Assembly: GCF_023065955.2 (NCBI RefSeq)
Contig: NW_026622764.1
Span: 77,431,333 to 77,495,332, forward strand
Direction of reading: 5' to 3'
Length of the DNA stretch: 64,000 nt
Source of the DNA: Ursus arctos
Taxonomy: Eukaryota > Chordata > Mammalia > Carnivora > Ursidae
In this document: positions 39,102 to 50,389 of the stretch, piece by piece
Position numbering within the stretch: position 1 is the stretch's first letter
Layout: the number at the start of each line of letters is the position of its first letter
The notes under the pieces: generated by a model
Told to the model about the DNA's origin: nothing
What the model saw: the letters and a program-made list of their open reading frames with translations, nothing else
Database searches by the model: none
Position numbers and translations under genes: made by a program

Positions 39102-39412
39102 GAACTAGAATGATCAGTAGGGGAAGAAAGGGGATAAAGAAAGGGGGGGTAATCAGAAGGGGGAATGAAACATGAGAGACTATGTACTATGAGATAGAAA
39201 CTGAGGGCCTCAGAGGGGAGGGGGGTGGGGGAATGGGATAGACTGGTGATGGGTAGTAAGGAGGGCACATATTGCATGGTGCACTGGGTGTTATACGCAA
39301 CTAATGAATCATCGAGCCTTACATCGGAAACCGGGGATGTACTGTATGGTGACTAACATAATATAATAAAAAATCATTAAAAAAAAACCCAAAACTAAAT
39401 GTCTCAAAAAGT

Positions 39413-39443
<31 letters not shown>

Positions 39444-39453
39444 TAGATACATG

Positions 39454-40094
39454 AACTCTGACCTTTCTGGTAAGCCATTTTTAAGATGAAAAAACAGTGA
39501 CCCAGCCCAATTATAAACAAGAGGAGACTTCATAAAAGACACCCTAAGGAACCATTGGCTTTACTTGTTCTAGGTCCCAGGGAAAGGAGGACATGCCGAG
39601 CCCCTGGCTCGCTCTCCTCTCCTTTCAAGATATTTAAGGTTTGTCATACTGATTTTGCTCTCCAGCTTTGAAATGCAATCAGTACCCACCCGCACCCGCA
39701 GAGTGCTAAGGTTCAAAGGAAGAAAAGGCCTACAGACAATATAGGGACCATTCCTTGTCTTTTTCCCCTCAGCTCCACTATGAATGAGCATCTAATCTGG
39801 GACAGAGGTTGACTAGAGTATTTGTTATTGGAGAGTAGTGGTAACACTTCAAAATGGCCTGAATGGGGACTAGTGGTTTACAGAGAAAATCCTATTTGAA
39901 AATCCTTCGTTCAGGTGCTGTTTATTCTAACCAAAATGAGTTAGATCTAGTCCGACAAATCTTCAATTGCACAGATATAAAATGACCCGAGGAATGCTAT
40001 CAGTTTGCTAGCAGTTGTTTCATGGAATCAGTATAAATGTTTTCTCCATCCAAACTCGTTGTTAAACACAATCAAAATCCCCTCAAGGAACCAC
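39454..40094. other. MPHOSPH8 intron, unique sequence
   Basis: No repeat or exon was recognised between the end of L1-B and the hAT fragment. Confidence 0.35.
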
Positions 40095-40250
40095 CAAGGT
40101 CAGTGCCTCTCACACTTGAGTGTGTTGATAAATCACCTGAGATCTCACCAGGGTGTCAACTGAGAGGCAGGCCTGGGCGGGGCCTGAGAATCTGCATCTC
40201 TAACAAGCTCCCAGGGCAGGCTGAGACCACACTGACTACCAAGGGTTGGG
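40095..40250 (+). repeat. hAT-Charlie-type fragment (MER5/MER20-like)
   Basis: 'CAGTGCCTCTCACACTTGAG', 'AAATCACCTGAGATCTCACC', 'GAGAATCTGCATCTCTAACA' follow the order of short hAT elements. Subfamily uncertain. Confidence 0.5.
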
Positions 40251-40629
40251 AAAACCTCTCAGGATCTTGTATCTGAGGATGACGAGGCATCTTTGGTTAG
40301 ATTTCAGACAGAAGATTTCTGGTGGCCATAGACATTGTGCATGTGCAGAAAAAAAAACTGAGTAACCCTAAGGCGGTCCAGGTACACTGAAGCCCGTAAG
40401 TTGTGGATGCTGGGAGACTGGCCCGGATCAGCTCAGCCACTGCTATACCCTGTTCCCCAAACTCGTGCTCACTACCCAGCAATGGAAGCAATCCATTTGG
40501 ACGGTTGAAACCACAAATGATTCTTCAATGTCAAGTTCACTAAACACAGGTGTTATGAATGGCTGTCTTTAATTAAATTTTCATGGTATGGTTGTATTTT
40601 AAATTTTCATTAATGAATACATAAATATT

Positions 40630-40813
40630 TTTTAAATATTTATTTATTTATTTGAGAGAGGGAATATGAACAAGGGTGGGCGGCCAGAGGGAGAGGGAGA
40701 AGCAGACTCCCCACTGAGCACAGAGCCTGATGGCAGGACTTGTTCCCTGGACCCTGAGATCATGACCTGAGCCAAAGGCAGACATTTAACTGACTGAGCC
40801 ACCCAGGCGTCCA
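40630..40813 (-). mobile_element. Can-SINE
   Basis: Reverse orientation, 'TTAAATATTTATTTATTTAT' to 'GAGCCACCCAGGCGTCC', with 'AATACATA' at both flanks. Confidence 0.9.
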
Positions 40814-41141
40814 ATACATATTTTTTTAAATATGTACTTTCATGAAGGCAGAGGCAGTGTTCTCTCCACTTAAACATGCTGCGTCCATGTCCTAAAGAAG
40901 GGCCACGCCATGTCATGGTATTGCTTACAGAGCAGCTGTTAAGCAGAGGCTAGGAAGCAGAACTGAAGTTTCCATCTCTGCTACTCAACTTTCCTATGAG
41001 CCAAAACAGTGACTTTTTCTTTTAATAAAATTCAGGAAAAATACTGATTCTGGGCTTATCATCTTGAAGCTAGCTAAATTTTAATAAAACTCAATTTTAA
41101 CAAAAGGCAGTACAATTATTAAGATCCAACTTCCATACGTT

Positions 41142-41168
41142 CCCCTCCCCACCCCCCCCCACCCCCCG
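41142..41168 (+). repeat. C-rich tract
   Basis: Runs of 4, 10 and 6 C separated by single A or T bases. The complementary strand meets the usual G-quadruplex pattern and is the MPHOSPH8 sense strand. Confidence 0.7.
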
Positions 41169-41261
41169 GTGCAAAAAAGGTGGTTTCATTAAAGCACGGG
41201 GGACAGGACCCATGGGCAGAAAGAACAGCCCCAACTTCCATGCTTCTCATTTTTAAAAATT

Positions 41262-41458
41262 TTTTAAATATTTATTTCTTTATTTGAGGGCTTTATTGGT
41301 CCCGATGGAGGGACAGAGCGAGAGAGAAAATCTCAAGCAGACTCCCTGCTGTGCAAAGAGCCCAACTCAGGGTCTGATCTCACGACTCTGAGATCATGTG
41401 TGACTTGACCCAAAATCAGGAGTCAGACACTTAACCGACTGAGCCACCCAGGCACCCC
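41262..41458 (-). mobile_element. Can-SINE
   Basis: Reverse orientation, 'TTTTTTAAATATTTATTTCT' to 'GAGCCACCCAGGCACCCC', with a short 'ATGCTT' similarity at both flanks. Confidence 0.88.
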
Positions 41459-41647
41459 TATGCTTTTTAACAAGTGGTAACACAGTGCTCTGTGGATCCC
41501 TCAAAGTCACCTGGGATGGTAGGTATCAGCTGGGTCTCTTTTTTCTGCCAGAGTAGCTCTGCTGTTAACTATTTTACATAATTATTATACATAATGGGAT
41601 TCTGTTAAGATTATATTCACAGAGTTCTGTTTAAAAATCAGCTCATA

Positions 41648-41690
41648 GTCTACAGCCATACCACCCTGAATGCGCCCGATCTCGTCTGAT
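41648..41690 (+). pseudogene. 5S rRNA fragment, first 43 bases, inserted in an intron
   Basis: 'GTCTACAGCCATACCACCCT' followed by 'GAATGCGCCCGATCTCGTCT' matches the 5' end of vertebrate 5S rRNA with two differences (G-to-A and C-to-T). It then stops abruptly. The flanks 'TTAAAAATCAGCTCAT' (about 41632-41647) and 'TTAAAAACCAGCTGAT' (about 41691-41706) look like an imperfect target-site duplication. It cannot be a working gene because the internal promoter region and the 3' two-thirds are missing. It lies 57-99 bases from an MPHOSPH8 splice donor. Confidence 0.85.
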
Positions 41691-41746
41691 TAAAAACCAG
41701 CTGATATTTACAGTGTCACTTTTCAAACAGAAAAACATAGGCTTAC

Positions 41747-41901
41747 CTTCTGGTATGTTCTGTGGGGGTTTGTAAGTGAAATCAGTTGAAAAATCTGGCC
41801 CCTCACAGAGACGATGACATGCTATTGGGAAAATTGGTTCTAATAGAGCAAGACGTGCTTCAAAGTAGTCCCTTATTGTTTCTTCTGCTACTCTTGAAAG
41901 T
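41747..41901 (-). CDS. MPHOSPH8: MPHOSPH8 exon, fourth from the end (start of C-terminal domain)
   Basis: This 155-base exon encodes 'LSRVAEETIRDYFEARLALL' and 'CEGPDFSTDFTYKPPQNIPE', a helix followed by the first strands of the conserved C-terminal domain of MPP8. The donor is GTAAGC. A short 5S rRNA-derived insertion sits 56 bases beyond the donor in the intron. Confidence 0.95.
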
Positions 41902-42749
41902 CTAGTCAAAAAATACAGTAAGAGTTGTTATTATTAATGTAGAAAATAACCAGGAGTCATATTATCAAACTGCTGAATACCAGTGAGGCCTTCCCATATC
42001 AACCTTTAAAATAAATGTAACTTCCTACTCATCCTGCTTCCCCACTCTATTTTTCTTTAGCACTTAGCATCTGACACACTATCTGTCTTACTGTCTATGT
42101 TGTCACAGGGAATTTAGGCTCTAAGAGGGCAAGTCTTCTCCCCCTGCTGCTGTCTCCATCTTCCCAGCCTTCTGAATAGTTCCTGGTATACAGACAGACT
42201 TATCTTTCTAATGAAAATGAAAATTCTATTAATAAATTTGAGAACTGCCATACACATCTTTATAGTACTTAGTTTAGAAGGCAGTTAAATAAAATGATCA
42301 GTGCTAACTCAGGAAATATTTTTAAACAATCTTGCTGGGAAGGTAACCAACTCATTTGGTTTGCCCAGGATATCCCAGTTTTAGGAGTGGCAATCCACTG
42401 TGTTGGCTCACGGACACACAGAGAAATTACCATTTGGGTAAGGCTCCCAGCAAAGGCTGCTGATGGGCAGACTCACCACATACATGTCCTTTTGGTTTGT
42501 TTTTTTTTGTCTCTCGTCTGAAATTTACCTTACTTTCTGCTTAGAATATATCCTGGAATTGGAATAAGCATCATGCAGGCATGAAGATCCAAGTCACACC
42601 CTAAGGGTGGTGGAGGGGAAGAGGGGAAGAGTGGCTTTTTCCTGCCCACAGCTGCCTACCCATGGACTCCCTGTTATTTTGAACAATAAACACCTTACTT
42701 GTATTTACTGTTTGTGAAGTTTGTTATGTGTTGCCAAAATAATTCTTTT

Positions 42750-43130
42750 TCTTTATTAGTTTCAGAGGCAGAATTTAGTGATTCATCAGTTGCATATAAC
42801 ACCCAGGGCTCATTACATCAAGTGCCCTCCTTAATGCCCATCAGCCAATTATCCCTACCCACCCCCACCTTCCCTCCCGCAACCCTTAGTTTCCTAGAGT
42901 TCAGCATCTCTTATGGTTTGCCTAATGGTCCTTATGGTGGTTCTTAATTTTCATTTTATTTTATTTTTCCTTTCTTTCCCCTATGTTCATCTGTTTTGTT
43001 TCTTAAATTCCACATGAATGAAATCATGTACTTGTCTTTCTCTGACTTATTTTGCTTAGCATAATACCCTCTAGTTCCAACCACATGGTTGTAAATGACA
43101 AGATTTCATTCTTTTTGATGGCTGAGTAAG
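42750..43130 (-). mobile_element. 5'-truncated L1 3' end
   Basis: Antisense L1 3' UTR and ORF2 end ('CACCCAGGGCTCATTACATC', 'GATTTCATTCTTTTTGATGG'). Flanks 'CCAAAATAATTCTTT' (42735-42749) and 'CCGAAATAATTCTTT' (43131-43145) form a 15-bp duplication with one difference. Confidence 0.85.
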
Positions 43131-43224
43131 CCGAAATAATTCTTTAGAAAAAAGCTTCCAAATTACCTGTATGAACTTTCGACTGAAATAAAATGATTTA
43201 GAATTCTTTTGAAAAAGCATGAAG

Positions 43225-44239
43225 TTGAACGGATAAACTGCGGTACATCCAGACAATGGAATACTGTTCAGCATTAAAAAGAAATAAGGTATCAAGCCAT
43301 GAAGATATGGAGGACCGCTATGTTTACACAGCATTATTTACAACAGCCAAATTATGGAAGCAGCCAAGTGTCCATCGATAGATGATGAATGGATAAAGAA
43401 GAGGTGGTATGTATATTAGTCAGCCATAAAAAGTGAAATCTTGTCATTTGCAACATGGACGGCTCGAGAGAGTAGATAGAATGCTAAGTGAAGTAAGTCA
43501 GAGAAAGACAAATACCATATGATTTCACTCATATGTGGAATTTAAGAAACAGAACAAATGAACAAAGGAAAAATAAAGATCCAAACCAAAAAGCAGACAA
43601 CTATGGAGAACAAACTGATAGTTCCCACAGGGGAGGTGGGTGGGGGATGGGGGAAATCAGCGAAGGGGATTAAGAGCGATGAGCACTGAGTAATGCACAA
43701 AGCTGCTGAATCACTATATTGTACACCTGAAATATAATGCTATGTTAACTAACTGGAATTAAAGCAAAAAAAAAAAAAGACATGGAGGAGTCTTCAATGC
43801 ATATTACTAAGTGAAAGAAGCCAATCTGAAAAGGGCAACTGCATGGCATTCTGGAAAAAGCAAAACAACAGAGACAGCAAGAAGGTCAGGAGCTGCCACA
43901 GGTCCGGGGCAGGAAGGGATGAACAGGCAGAGCACAGAGGATTTTTAGGGCAGTGCTATTCTGTATGACACTAATGGTGGGTACATGTCATACATTTGTC
44001 AAAACCCCAGAACACACAACACCAAGGTGAACCCGAATGTAAACCATGGACTTTGGGTGGTAACTGTCAATGCAGGCTCACTGGTTTTAGCAAATGCACC
44101 ACTCTGGTGACAGATGTCAGTAGGGGAGGTTGTGCATGTATGGAAGTAGAGGATATATAGGAACTCTCTGGACTTTTGGCTCAATTTCACTGTGAACCTA
44201 AAACTGCTTGAAAAAATTATGTCTATTAAAAAAAAAAAG
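43225..44239 (+). mobile_element. Old L1 3' part, interrupted by a younger L1 fragment
   Basis: L1 sense text 'GGAATACTGTTCAGCATTAA', 'AAGAAATAAGGTATCAAGCC' runs to 43314. After the inner insertion it resumes 'GACATGGAGGAGTCTTCAAT', 'ACTAAGTGAAAGAAGCCAAT' and ends in an A tract near 44239. Confidence 0.75.
43315..43777 (+). mobile_element. 5'-truncated L1 nested in the older L1
   Basis: L1 3' end from 'CATTATTTACAACAGCCAAA' to a poly(A) at 43766-43777. Flanked by 'AGATATGGAGGA' (43303-43314) and 'AGACATGGAGGA' (43778-43789), a 12-bp duplication with one difference. The older L1 text is continuous across it. Confidence 0.8.
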
Positions 44240-44530
44240 AACTACGGATTAAACAGTTTTAAGAAAGCATGAGGCAAATTACGAGCATAATTAAGATTTT
44301 AATGAGATACTCCCAGATAGGACACTGTTAAGTTTGAAAGTTTGAGACCTCAGTAACAGTCAGAAAAATAATTCATATGCCACTTACTAAACTTACGATC
44401 TTTTGAGAATAGAAACCTGTCAGGACTTCCACTTAATAATCTTTGTCTGAGCAATTATACACAGGCCATTTTAATTATGATGTGTCCAAACAGACTCTGA
44501 CTTAACCAGGGCACATTCGCTCACACTTAC

Positions 44531-44685
44531 GTCTCTAAATGATTCTTCAGCAAGTCATACACCAACACGTTGTTAGACTGCTTTGCAAAATGCAGTGCAC
44601 TGTTTTGGTGCTTTGACAAAATATTGCAGTCAGCTCCACACTCAATTACAAGTCGTACAATATCAGAATTTCCTCTTTTACAGGC
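44531..44685 (-). CDS. MPHOSPH8: MPHOSPH8 exon, fifth from the end (last ankyrin repeats)
   Basis: This 155-base exon encodes 'ACKRGNSDIVRLVIECGADC', then 'NSALHFAKQSNNVLVYDLL' and 'KNHLE', which are the last ankyrin units. The donor GTAAGT is near consensus. The acceptor lies just after a run of C residues (C7 on the minus strand). Its last two bases start a Thr codon. Confidence 0.95.
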
Positions 44686-45550
44686 CTACGGTGGGGGGGA
44701 AAAGGAGTAGTAATTACTTAGCTGTAAAATAAGTTAACTACCAATCTGTGTTTGCCCCTTTCTCCACATGTGAGCCTGGGAGTTCTTTGTGAAGAGAAGG
44801 ACAAGAATGTTGGACAGGGGGAAGAAAACCTGGCATCAGGTCTCACCAAGGGTTACAAACTGTTATGTAAACCAACAGTGGTACACTCCTTTTACTCTGT
44901 GAGCAGTACTGAAATCTGCTACATTCAACTTTACCCCTGACTCCTGGGGAGATGGGCAACTCCGAAAAAGATACTTCTGTCCCAAGACAGAACAAATACC
45001 AGGCCTTTCTTCAGGTAGTCAGCTTCAGGACAGGTTCCATCATTGATCAACCAGGCCTTTCTAAGCTCTAGCGTGCTCCATTTTTCAAGTCTCTTAGCAT
45101 CACAGAATAATTTCAAAATTTCCCTAGAAGCTGCTTTAAAGGAGACTAATTAAGCATAAATACAAATTTGAATTTGGCAAATTTAAGATGGACCTGGACA
45201 CAGTTCAAAGACCTTTCTAGAGTAAAAAGACCTACATCCATGTTCTCTCCTGTCTGTTATTTACAAAGCTATGGGACTTCAAGTAAGTCCCTAATTCTGA
45301 GTCTCACTGTTTCTATTTGTCAAAAGGGGGTCACAGTACTTCTGCCTCAGAACACTGAGGCTGAAATTAAATAATATATTGTAAAGGACCAGGGCAAGCC
45401 AGTACGCTTTCCTCCAAGAACAAGGCCATCCGATGTGCTACCACTCCAGACAGTGTTTCTACAGAGTAGGTTTCTAAGCTGTGCAAGAGCAAGGTCAAAG
45501 GGCATGCATCTCACGGGGGATCTGACAAATGCCCTTCAAAAGGATGTAAT
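44686..45550. other. MPHOSPH8 intron, unique sequence
   Basis: No repeat or exon was recognised beyond possible MIR-like traces near 45240-45370. Confidence 0.35.
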
Positions 45551-45736
45551 CCAGTGGTTCTCACTGGGGTGGTTTTGCCCCCCCAGGGGAATCCAGGCAA
45601 TGTACGGAGATATTACTGGTGGTTACAGGGTGGGTACTAATGACATCTGATGCAGAGGTTAGGGATGCTGTTACATATCCTACAAATGATCTGGTCCACA
45701 ATGTCAGGAGCGGGAAGGTTGAGAAGCCCTGCTAGA
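45551..45736 (+). mobile_element. MER5A-type hAT-Charlie element
   Basis: Starts 'CAGTGGTTCTCACTGGGG', carries 'TTTTGCCCCCCCAGGGGAAT' and 'CAGAGGTTAGGGATGCTG', and ends 'AGGTTGAGAAGCCCTGCT'. This is the order and length of MER5A, an old non-autonomous hAT transposon. Confidence 0.8.
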
Positions 45737-46769
45737 ACCAATTATATGTCCCACATCGGTGGGTGAGAAGAATGTGCTTTCTCCACACCCTCACACTCTG
45801 GTAATGAAAATTTTATATATGATTTCTGAGATGAAACGTTTTTTAAATTGTTTCAAAAATTTCTGAAAATCTCTCCCCGTGTTTATTTCTTCCAATTCTA
45901 AAAACCAATTTAATATACTAAATTCTTAAAGCTTAAGGAACCAGTACCAATAAAACCCCCAACCCAACACAAACAAAAACCAGACCAAAACAAAACAAAA
46001 AACCAGAAACGAAATTTAAATATGGTTATAGGCAGTCTTATTTAGACAGTAGTTAAATATGCTTTAAGCTCTTCTCTAGGCAGAAGCAACAAACAGTCCC
46101 TTGACCCCTTCCTCTCTGGACACTGCCTTCCTCCTCCTCAGATCAACTCGTAAGTGCCTGCTCCATCCAGCATCCACCTCCTCACCCCTGCAATCCCACA
46201 CCCCTCACACCCAACAAAGGACGGCACCCACACGCTCTCCAGTGCTGCTTCCCACGGCACTTCTCGGCCTCCTTAGGCAACACTGCCTCAGCAGCTGGTG
46301 CAGGCCAGCTCCTCCTTGAAATGCTCAGGATACTTCTCTCTCCTATCTTCCTCCTCCTTGTCTGGTCTTTCCTATGTGGCTGCCTCCCATCTCTGGCTTT
46401 CTTTCCCTTCTACTCTCAGCCTAGGGCTGTCATTGTGCTACTCTGATGAACCGGAATCTGAATCTATAGCTGACCCCTCCCTCCTGAGCTAAAGGTCCAC
46501 AGGTGCAACACCCTCTGAGCACTTCCAGCTCAAATGAAACCCCACTCCCATTGTATACTGCCTGAGTTCCCTAAATTAGGAAATAGGATTACCAAGCATC
46601 ACCTTCAATTACCAAGTCCTGTGAATTCTACCTTCTTAAACCACTCTGGTCAGTCTACCTACTTCTGTCTCCACTGTCACTACCCAGGTACAGACTATTA
46701 TTTCACCTAATTTTAAAAACATCCCTATAAGTCTGCAAACTGCTTGTCCTTTTAACCAATTTGTTCTCT
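45737..46769. other. MPHOSPH8 intron, unique sequence
   Basis: CT-rich with a CAAAA-rich patch at about 45960-46010. No coding exon was recognised; small open frames here lack splice context. Confidence 0.4.
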
Positions 46770-46940
46770 CTACTGAACTAAGGGACATTAAAAACAACCA
46801 CCTTTATTCTGATTATGTCCTTCTCTAGCTTAAACCTTTTAGTGGCTCCCAACTGCTCTTAGGATCAAGTTGTCCTAATTCCTCAGCCCGGATGTGGACC
46901 ATGTCCATGCTCACTGCCCTATGTGTACATCTTTCCGCAC
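46770..46940 (-). repeat. L2 fragment
   Basis: Antisense L2-like text ('CTTAAACCTTTTAGTGGCTC', 'TTAGGATCAAGTTGTCCTAA'). Confidence 0.5.
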
Positions 46941-47110
46941 CAGACTACTTAAGTATTTGCTGTTTTGAATGTACCTGGTGATTTTTCAATAAGACAAAGT
47001 TTTAATTCGTATTTGAGATGTCACCTCTGCTCTAAGCATATGGCAACAGAAGCACAAAAAGGAAAATTAAAATTCAAAAGTAGAGCTCCTGAACCAAAAA
47101 TGAAACAGCA

Positions 47111-47303
47111 GGGGCGCCTGGGTGGCACAGCGGTTAAGCGTCTGCCTTCGGCTCAGGGTGTGATCCCGGCGTTCTGGGATCAAGCCCCACATCAGGCTCC
47201 TCTGCTGTGAGCCTGCTTCTTCCTCTCCCACTCCCCCTGCTTGTGTTCCCTCTCTCGCTGGCTGTCTCTATCTCTGTCGAATAAATAAAATCTTAAAAAA
47301 AAA
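47111..47303 (+). mobile_element. Can-SINE, young bear-type
   Basis: 'GGGCGCCTGGGTGGCACAGC' head, near-consensus body and A-rich tail. Perfect 15-bp duplication 'AAAAATGAAACAGCA' at 47096-47110 and 47304-47318. Confidence 0.96.
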
Positions 47304-47976
47304 AAAAATGAAACAGCAACACAAGCAGTGAGCAAGGTCCACATCCTGAGTGTGGAAGAAGGTTGAGGGGAGAGGTGATCCCAGTCTTGAGAATAACAGA
47401 GATTCAAGATCACACTCAGAACCAGGCCCAGTGCTAACTAGGGCCTACACCTGTGCTCTTACTGACTCAGGAAAGACAGCTGAAAACAGGTACTGCAGAC
47501 AAACACCTACTTGGGTCATTTCCTTGCCCAAAACTGTATCTAGGAAGGGGGCAGTAAAAGAGAGCCTCCATCCCGGGACCTAATGCATGGCTTGGTGTCA
47601 GGACCTGCTATGTCCTAATGGCATCTTAAGCCAGGAACCTAGAACTGCCACAGGAACATGCTAGACCAGGCTGGGCCCCAGGAGAGGCAAATACAAAACT
47701 ATTAAACAGGGAGAGGTAATTAAAGGGGGAGTCATGGGGGAGGCTTTAACAACCTTCCACTCAAAATGGTCAGCAAACCGTAATTCCAAACACACATGAA
47801 GAAATCGGAGGCTAAGGAGATGAACCCAGCAAATAATGGAAGTACATCATGTTCTTTTCCACTCCCAGCTCTCTGTGCATATCCTATTCCAGTTCCCGCT
47901 TACACAATTCATCCCTGCCAGCTTGTATATCATTCGTAGGATGCAGCTCCGCCACCTATCACATCCACCATCTCAT

Positions 47977-48079
47977 TTTTTTTTTTTAAAGTAATCTCTA
48001 CACCCAACAATGGGGCTCGAACTTATGACCCCAAGATTAAGAGTCATATCCTCTATCGACTGAGCCAGCCAGGTACCCC
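47977..48079 (-). mobile_element. Can-SINE, short old copy
   Basis: Reverse orientation, 'TTAAAGTAATCTCTACACCC' to 'AGCCAGCCAGGTACCCC'. Same short type as the copy at 48773. Confidence 0.82.
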
Positions 48080-48189
48080 ACCCTGTCCCACTGTCAATCC
48101 ACATTGCTGAGCCTGGTATCAACTTTTATGTAATCCCATGGCTCTCTCGGTTTATTCCTATCACATTATTGCTCACACCAGCTTTAAAT

Positions 48190-48300
48190 CTGCTGACCTG
48201 TTTCTCCTACACATCTGTGTCCTATTCCCCATCATATTCCCAGCCCCTGGCAGAGTGCCTGGCAATCAGAGGTCCCAACAGGAACATCCCTCAAGACCGA
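48190..48300 (+). repeat. L2 3' end fragment
   Basis: 'CCCAGCCCCTGGCAGAGTGCCTGGCA' style L2 tail motif, diverged, ending just before the MPHOSPH8 exon at 48315. Confidence 0.45.
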
Positions 48301-48314
48301 AGTGATGTATTTAC

Positions 48315-48401
48315 CTTCATTAGAGCAGTCTCACCATTGCTCTGCTGGACATTTACAAAAGCTCCTGCTTCCAAAAGAATAGCCACTGTAGTTAAAAAGT
48401 T
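48315..48401 (-). CDS. MPHOSPH8: MPHOSPH8 exon, sixth from the end (ankyrin repeat)
   Basis: This 87-base, 29-codon phase-0 exon encodes 'NFLTTVAILLEAGAFVNVQQ' then 'SNGETALMK'. It covers the second helix of one ankyrin repeat and the start of the next. The acceptor follows a long T tract and the donor is GTAAAT. Like the exon before it, it is a multiple of three. Confidence 0.94.
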
Positions 48402-48772
48402 CTATTAAAAAAAAAAAAGAGCAAATTTAATTCCCAAAATTCTTTAAAAGTAAGATAGTTTTTGATGACGAAATTTTTAGCCATCAGGAAAAATACTCAG
48501 ATTCTATCCCAACCAGGTTAGTGAACGTGGTTCTTCACTGTGCTCCACCGTTCAAGGCCCATGCACAGGCATACATAATTTGACAGCAACTTCAACTTGA
48601 AGTTTACTAGTTTCAACATAAGAAACTGTATATCAATCCTTTAAAAAGATAATATGTGGGAACATTTTAATGAAATTCTTAATCAAAAGGAACACTTAAC
48701 TCCAACTGGAAAAGATTCTTAAAAGATTTAAGATTGAAACCAGCATTAGTACATTATTCGGAAGGCCTTTCT

Positions 48773-48871
48773 CTTTTTTTAAAGTGATCTCTATGCCTAG
48801 CATGGAGCTTGAATTCACTACCCTGAGATCAAGAGTCGCTCGCTCTACAGACTAAGCCAACCAGGTGCCCC
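48773..48871 (-). mobile_element. Can-SINE, short old copy
   Basis: Reverse orientation, 'TAAAGTGATCTCTATGCC' to 'CCAACCAGGTGCCCC', head plus T-rich end, diverged. Confidence 0.8.
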
Positions 48872-49107
48872 CGGGGTCCTTTCTCAATATGAATCACTTC
48901 CCACTAGATAAATCACATTCTGAAAATTCAATTACAAAGCACTACTCTTGATTAAAAAAAAAAATCTATTCATGACAAGTCCTAGATGAACTGAAATATG
49001 AGATTCTAAAGTTATGTGACTATATGAGAGTTGTATTTCACTACAGAAACAGACTCTGTTCTGGTCCACAGGCAGGAATTCCCACAGACTAAGAAACTGA
49101 TCCCAAC

Positions 49108-49248
49108 CTTCTCAGCCGCATGAATGAGGGCGGTGGTCCCATTCTTCTGTCTGCCATTCACCTTAGCCCCTTTCCTGATGAGGAGCCTCAGCAGGTCGTC
49201 TTGCCCTCCTGCTGCGGCGAGCATCACCAGTGTCATCCCGCTTGAATC
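49108..49248 (-). CDS. MPHOSPH8: MPHOSPH8 exon, seventh from the end (ankyrin repeats)
   Basis: This 141-base, 47-codon phase-0 exon encodes one and a half ankyrin repeats, including 'GMTLVMLAAAGGQDDLLRLL' and 'NGTTALIHAAEK'. The pattern (G-T-L-x-x-A-A-x-G then a second helix) is the classical ankyrin fold. The donor is AAG|GTTGGG, a weak match to consensus. Both flanking junctions are phase 0, so skipping this exon would keep the frame. Confidence 0.95.
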
Positions 49249-50389
49249 CTTCATTGGTTTTGTTGAGGAAAAAAACATGTCAATGTCTATCAGAAAAATT
49301 TTAGAACTAAGCCTTTTCATCTATGATGTTTCAATGTGAAATCACTTAAGTGCACTGATTTAAGCAGTTATTTAAGGTTTTCACAAAAACATGCTTATAA
49401 TAATCAGAAATATTACAATTTCTTTCATATATAAATACCATAAAATTTTAGAACTTCCATGCTGTAAAGGCCTATCACAGCAACATTCTGCATGACAAAT
49501 GATGATGAATATTCATACCTTGATGCTATAAAAATGGCAAAGGTATTTATTTATTTATTTATTGCACATTTCAGGTGCAAAAGTCCCCCGTGTTCTAGGT
49601 AAACAGGTGAAACTCACACATTCATGATACAGACTTAATTGGCCAAAAGACCTAAGGCTACAAATGACCACTAGACGCGACCTAAGTCCACTCTATTGAT
49701 GACAGGCTCAGTGAATGCTGTCATCACAAATGGTGGCCTATGTGAATATAGCTGTTGTGAAGTGACAGTTTGGCTACTCAAAGGATAAAGAAGAAAATTC
49801 AGAAGCAGGAAACAGGACACTGATATGACTGGTTTCTAAGAGGCTATGACAAAATTGAGAAATTAAAGTACTTTAAAAAGATAAAAATTACATAAAGTTG
49901 ACAAAAAATAAAAAGGTCATCAATAGCTAAAATATTTCCGATCATTAACTGAAACAAACACATAGGAATACCAAACCATTTATTAAATACCATCTGCTAA
50001 AACCAAGTTCTAACAGTGTAGTTAATTTGGCTATAATCTGAAAGCTTAGCAGAATTCACCTGTATGAGCAACCTAAAGGAATACAAAAGAAAAATCAACT
50101 GAAGTAAGATAGTGCACTTCCTCTCATTTTTGAAGTATCTTATTACTACAAAAATATTAAAGGGAAAAAACCTTTTTCTAATTTATTAATAAAGACCGAG
50201 CTACATTAGTATTAAAGTAGGAAACAAAAATCTGATAAAACCCAACATCCATCCCTGATAAAAACTTAAGCAAGTAAACAAAGAAAGGAAGTCTAGAAAG
50301 AGAAAGGCTACTGTCCACAAGAAACCAACAGCAGTACAACAGAAAGAGAAACTCCACACAGAACCTAAGGGCAAATCCCCACTCAGATC
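49249..50389. other. MPHOSPH8 intron, unique AT-rich sequence
   Basis: Includes a short (TTTA)n at about 49544-49562. No gene or clear repeat was seen. Confidence 0.4.

Larger units (their letters stand above)
33165..39438 (+). mobile_element. Full-length LINE-1 (L1-B), antisense in an MPHOSPH8 intron
   Basis: This element of about 6.3 kb starts 'GGGGAAGAGTTAAGATGGCG', a typical carnivore L1 5' end with a YY1-like AAGATGGCGG site. It has a GC- and CpG-rich 5' UTR (33165-34276), ORF1, ORF2, a G-rich 3' UTR and an A-rich tail. It is flanked by a perfect 15-bp duplication 'GAAAATAGATACATG' (33150-33164 and 39439-39453), so it integrated by target-primed reverse transcription and is fairly young. 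It lies in the intron between the MPHOSPH8 exons at 30684-30811 and 41747-41901, opposite in strand to the gene. A SINE interrupts its 5' UTR. Both ORFs are damaged, so it is unlikely to move on its own. Confidence 0.95.
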
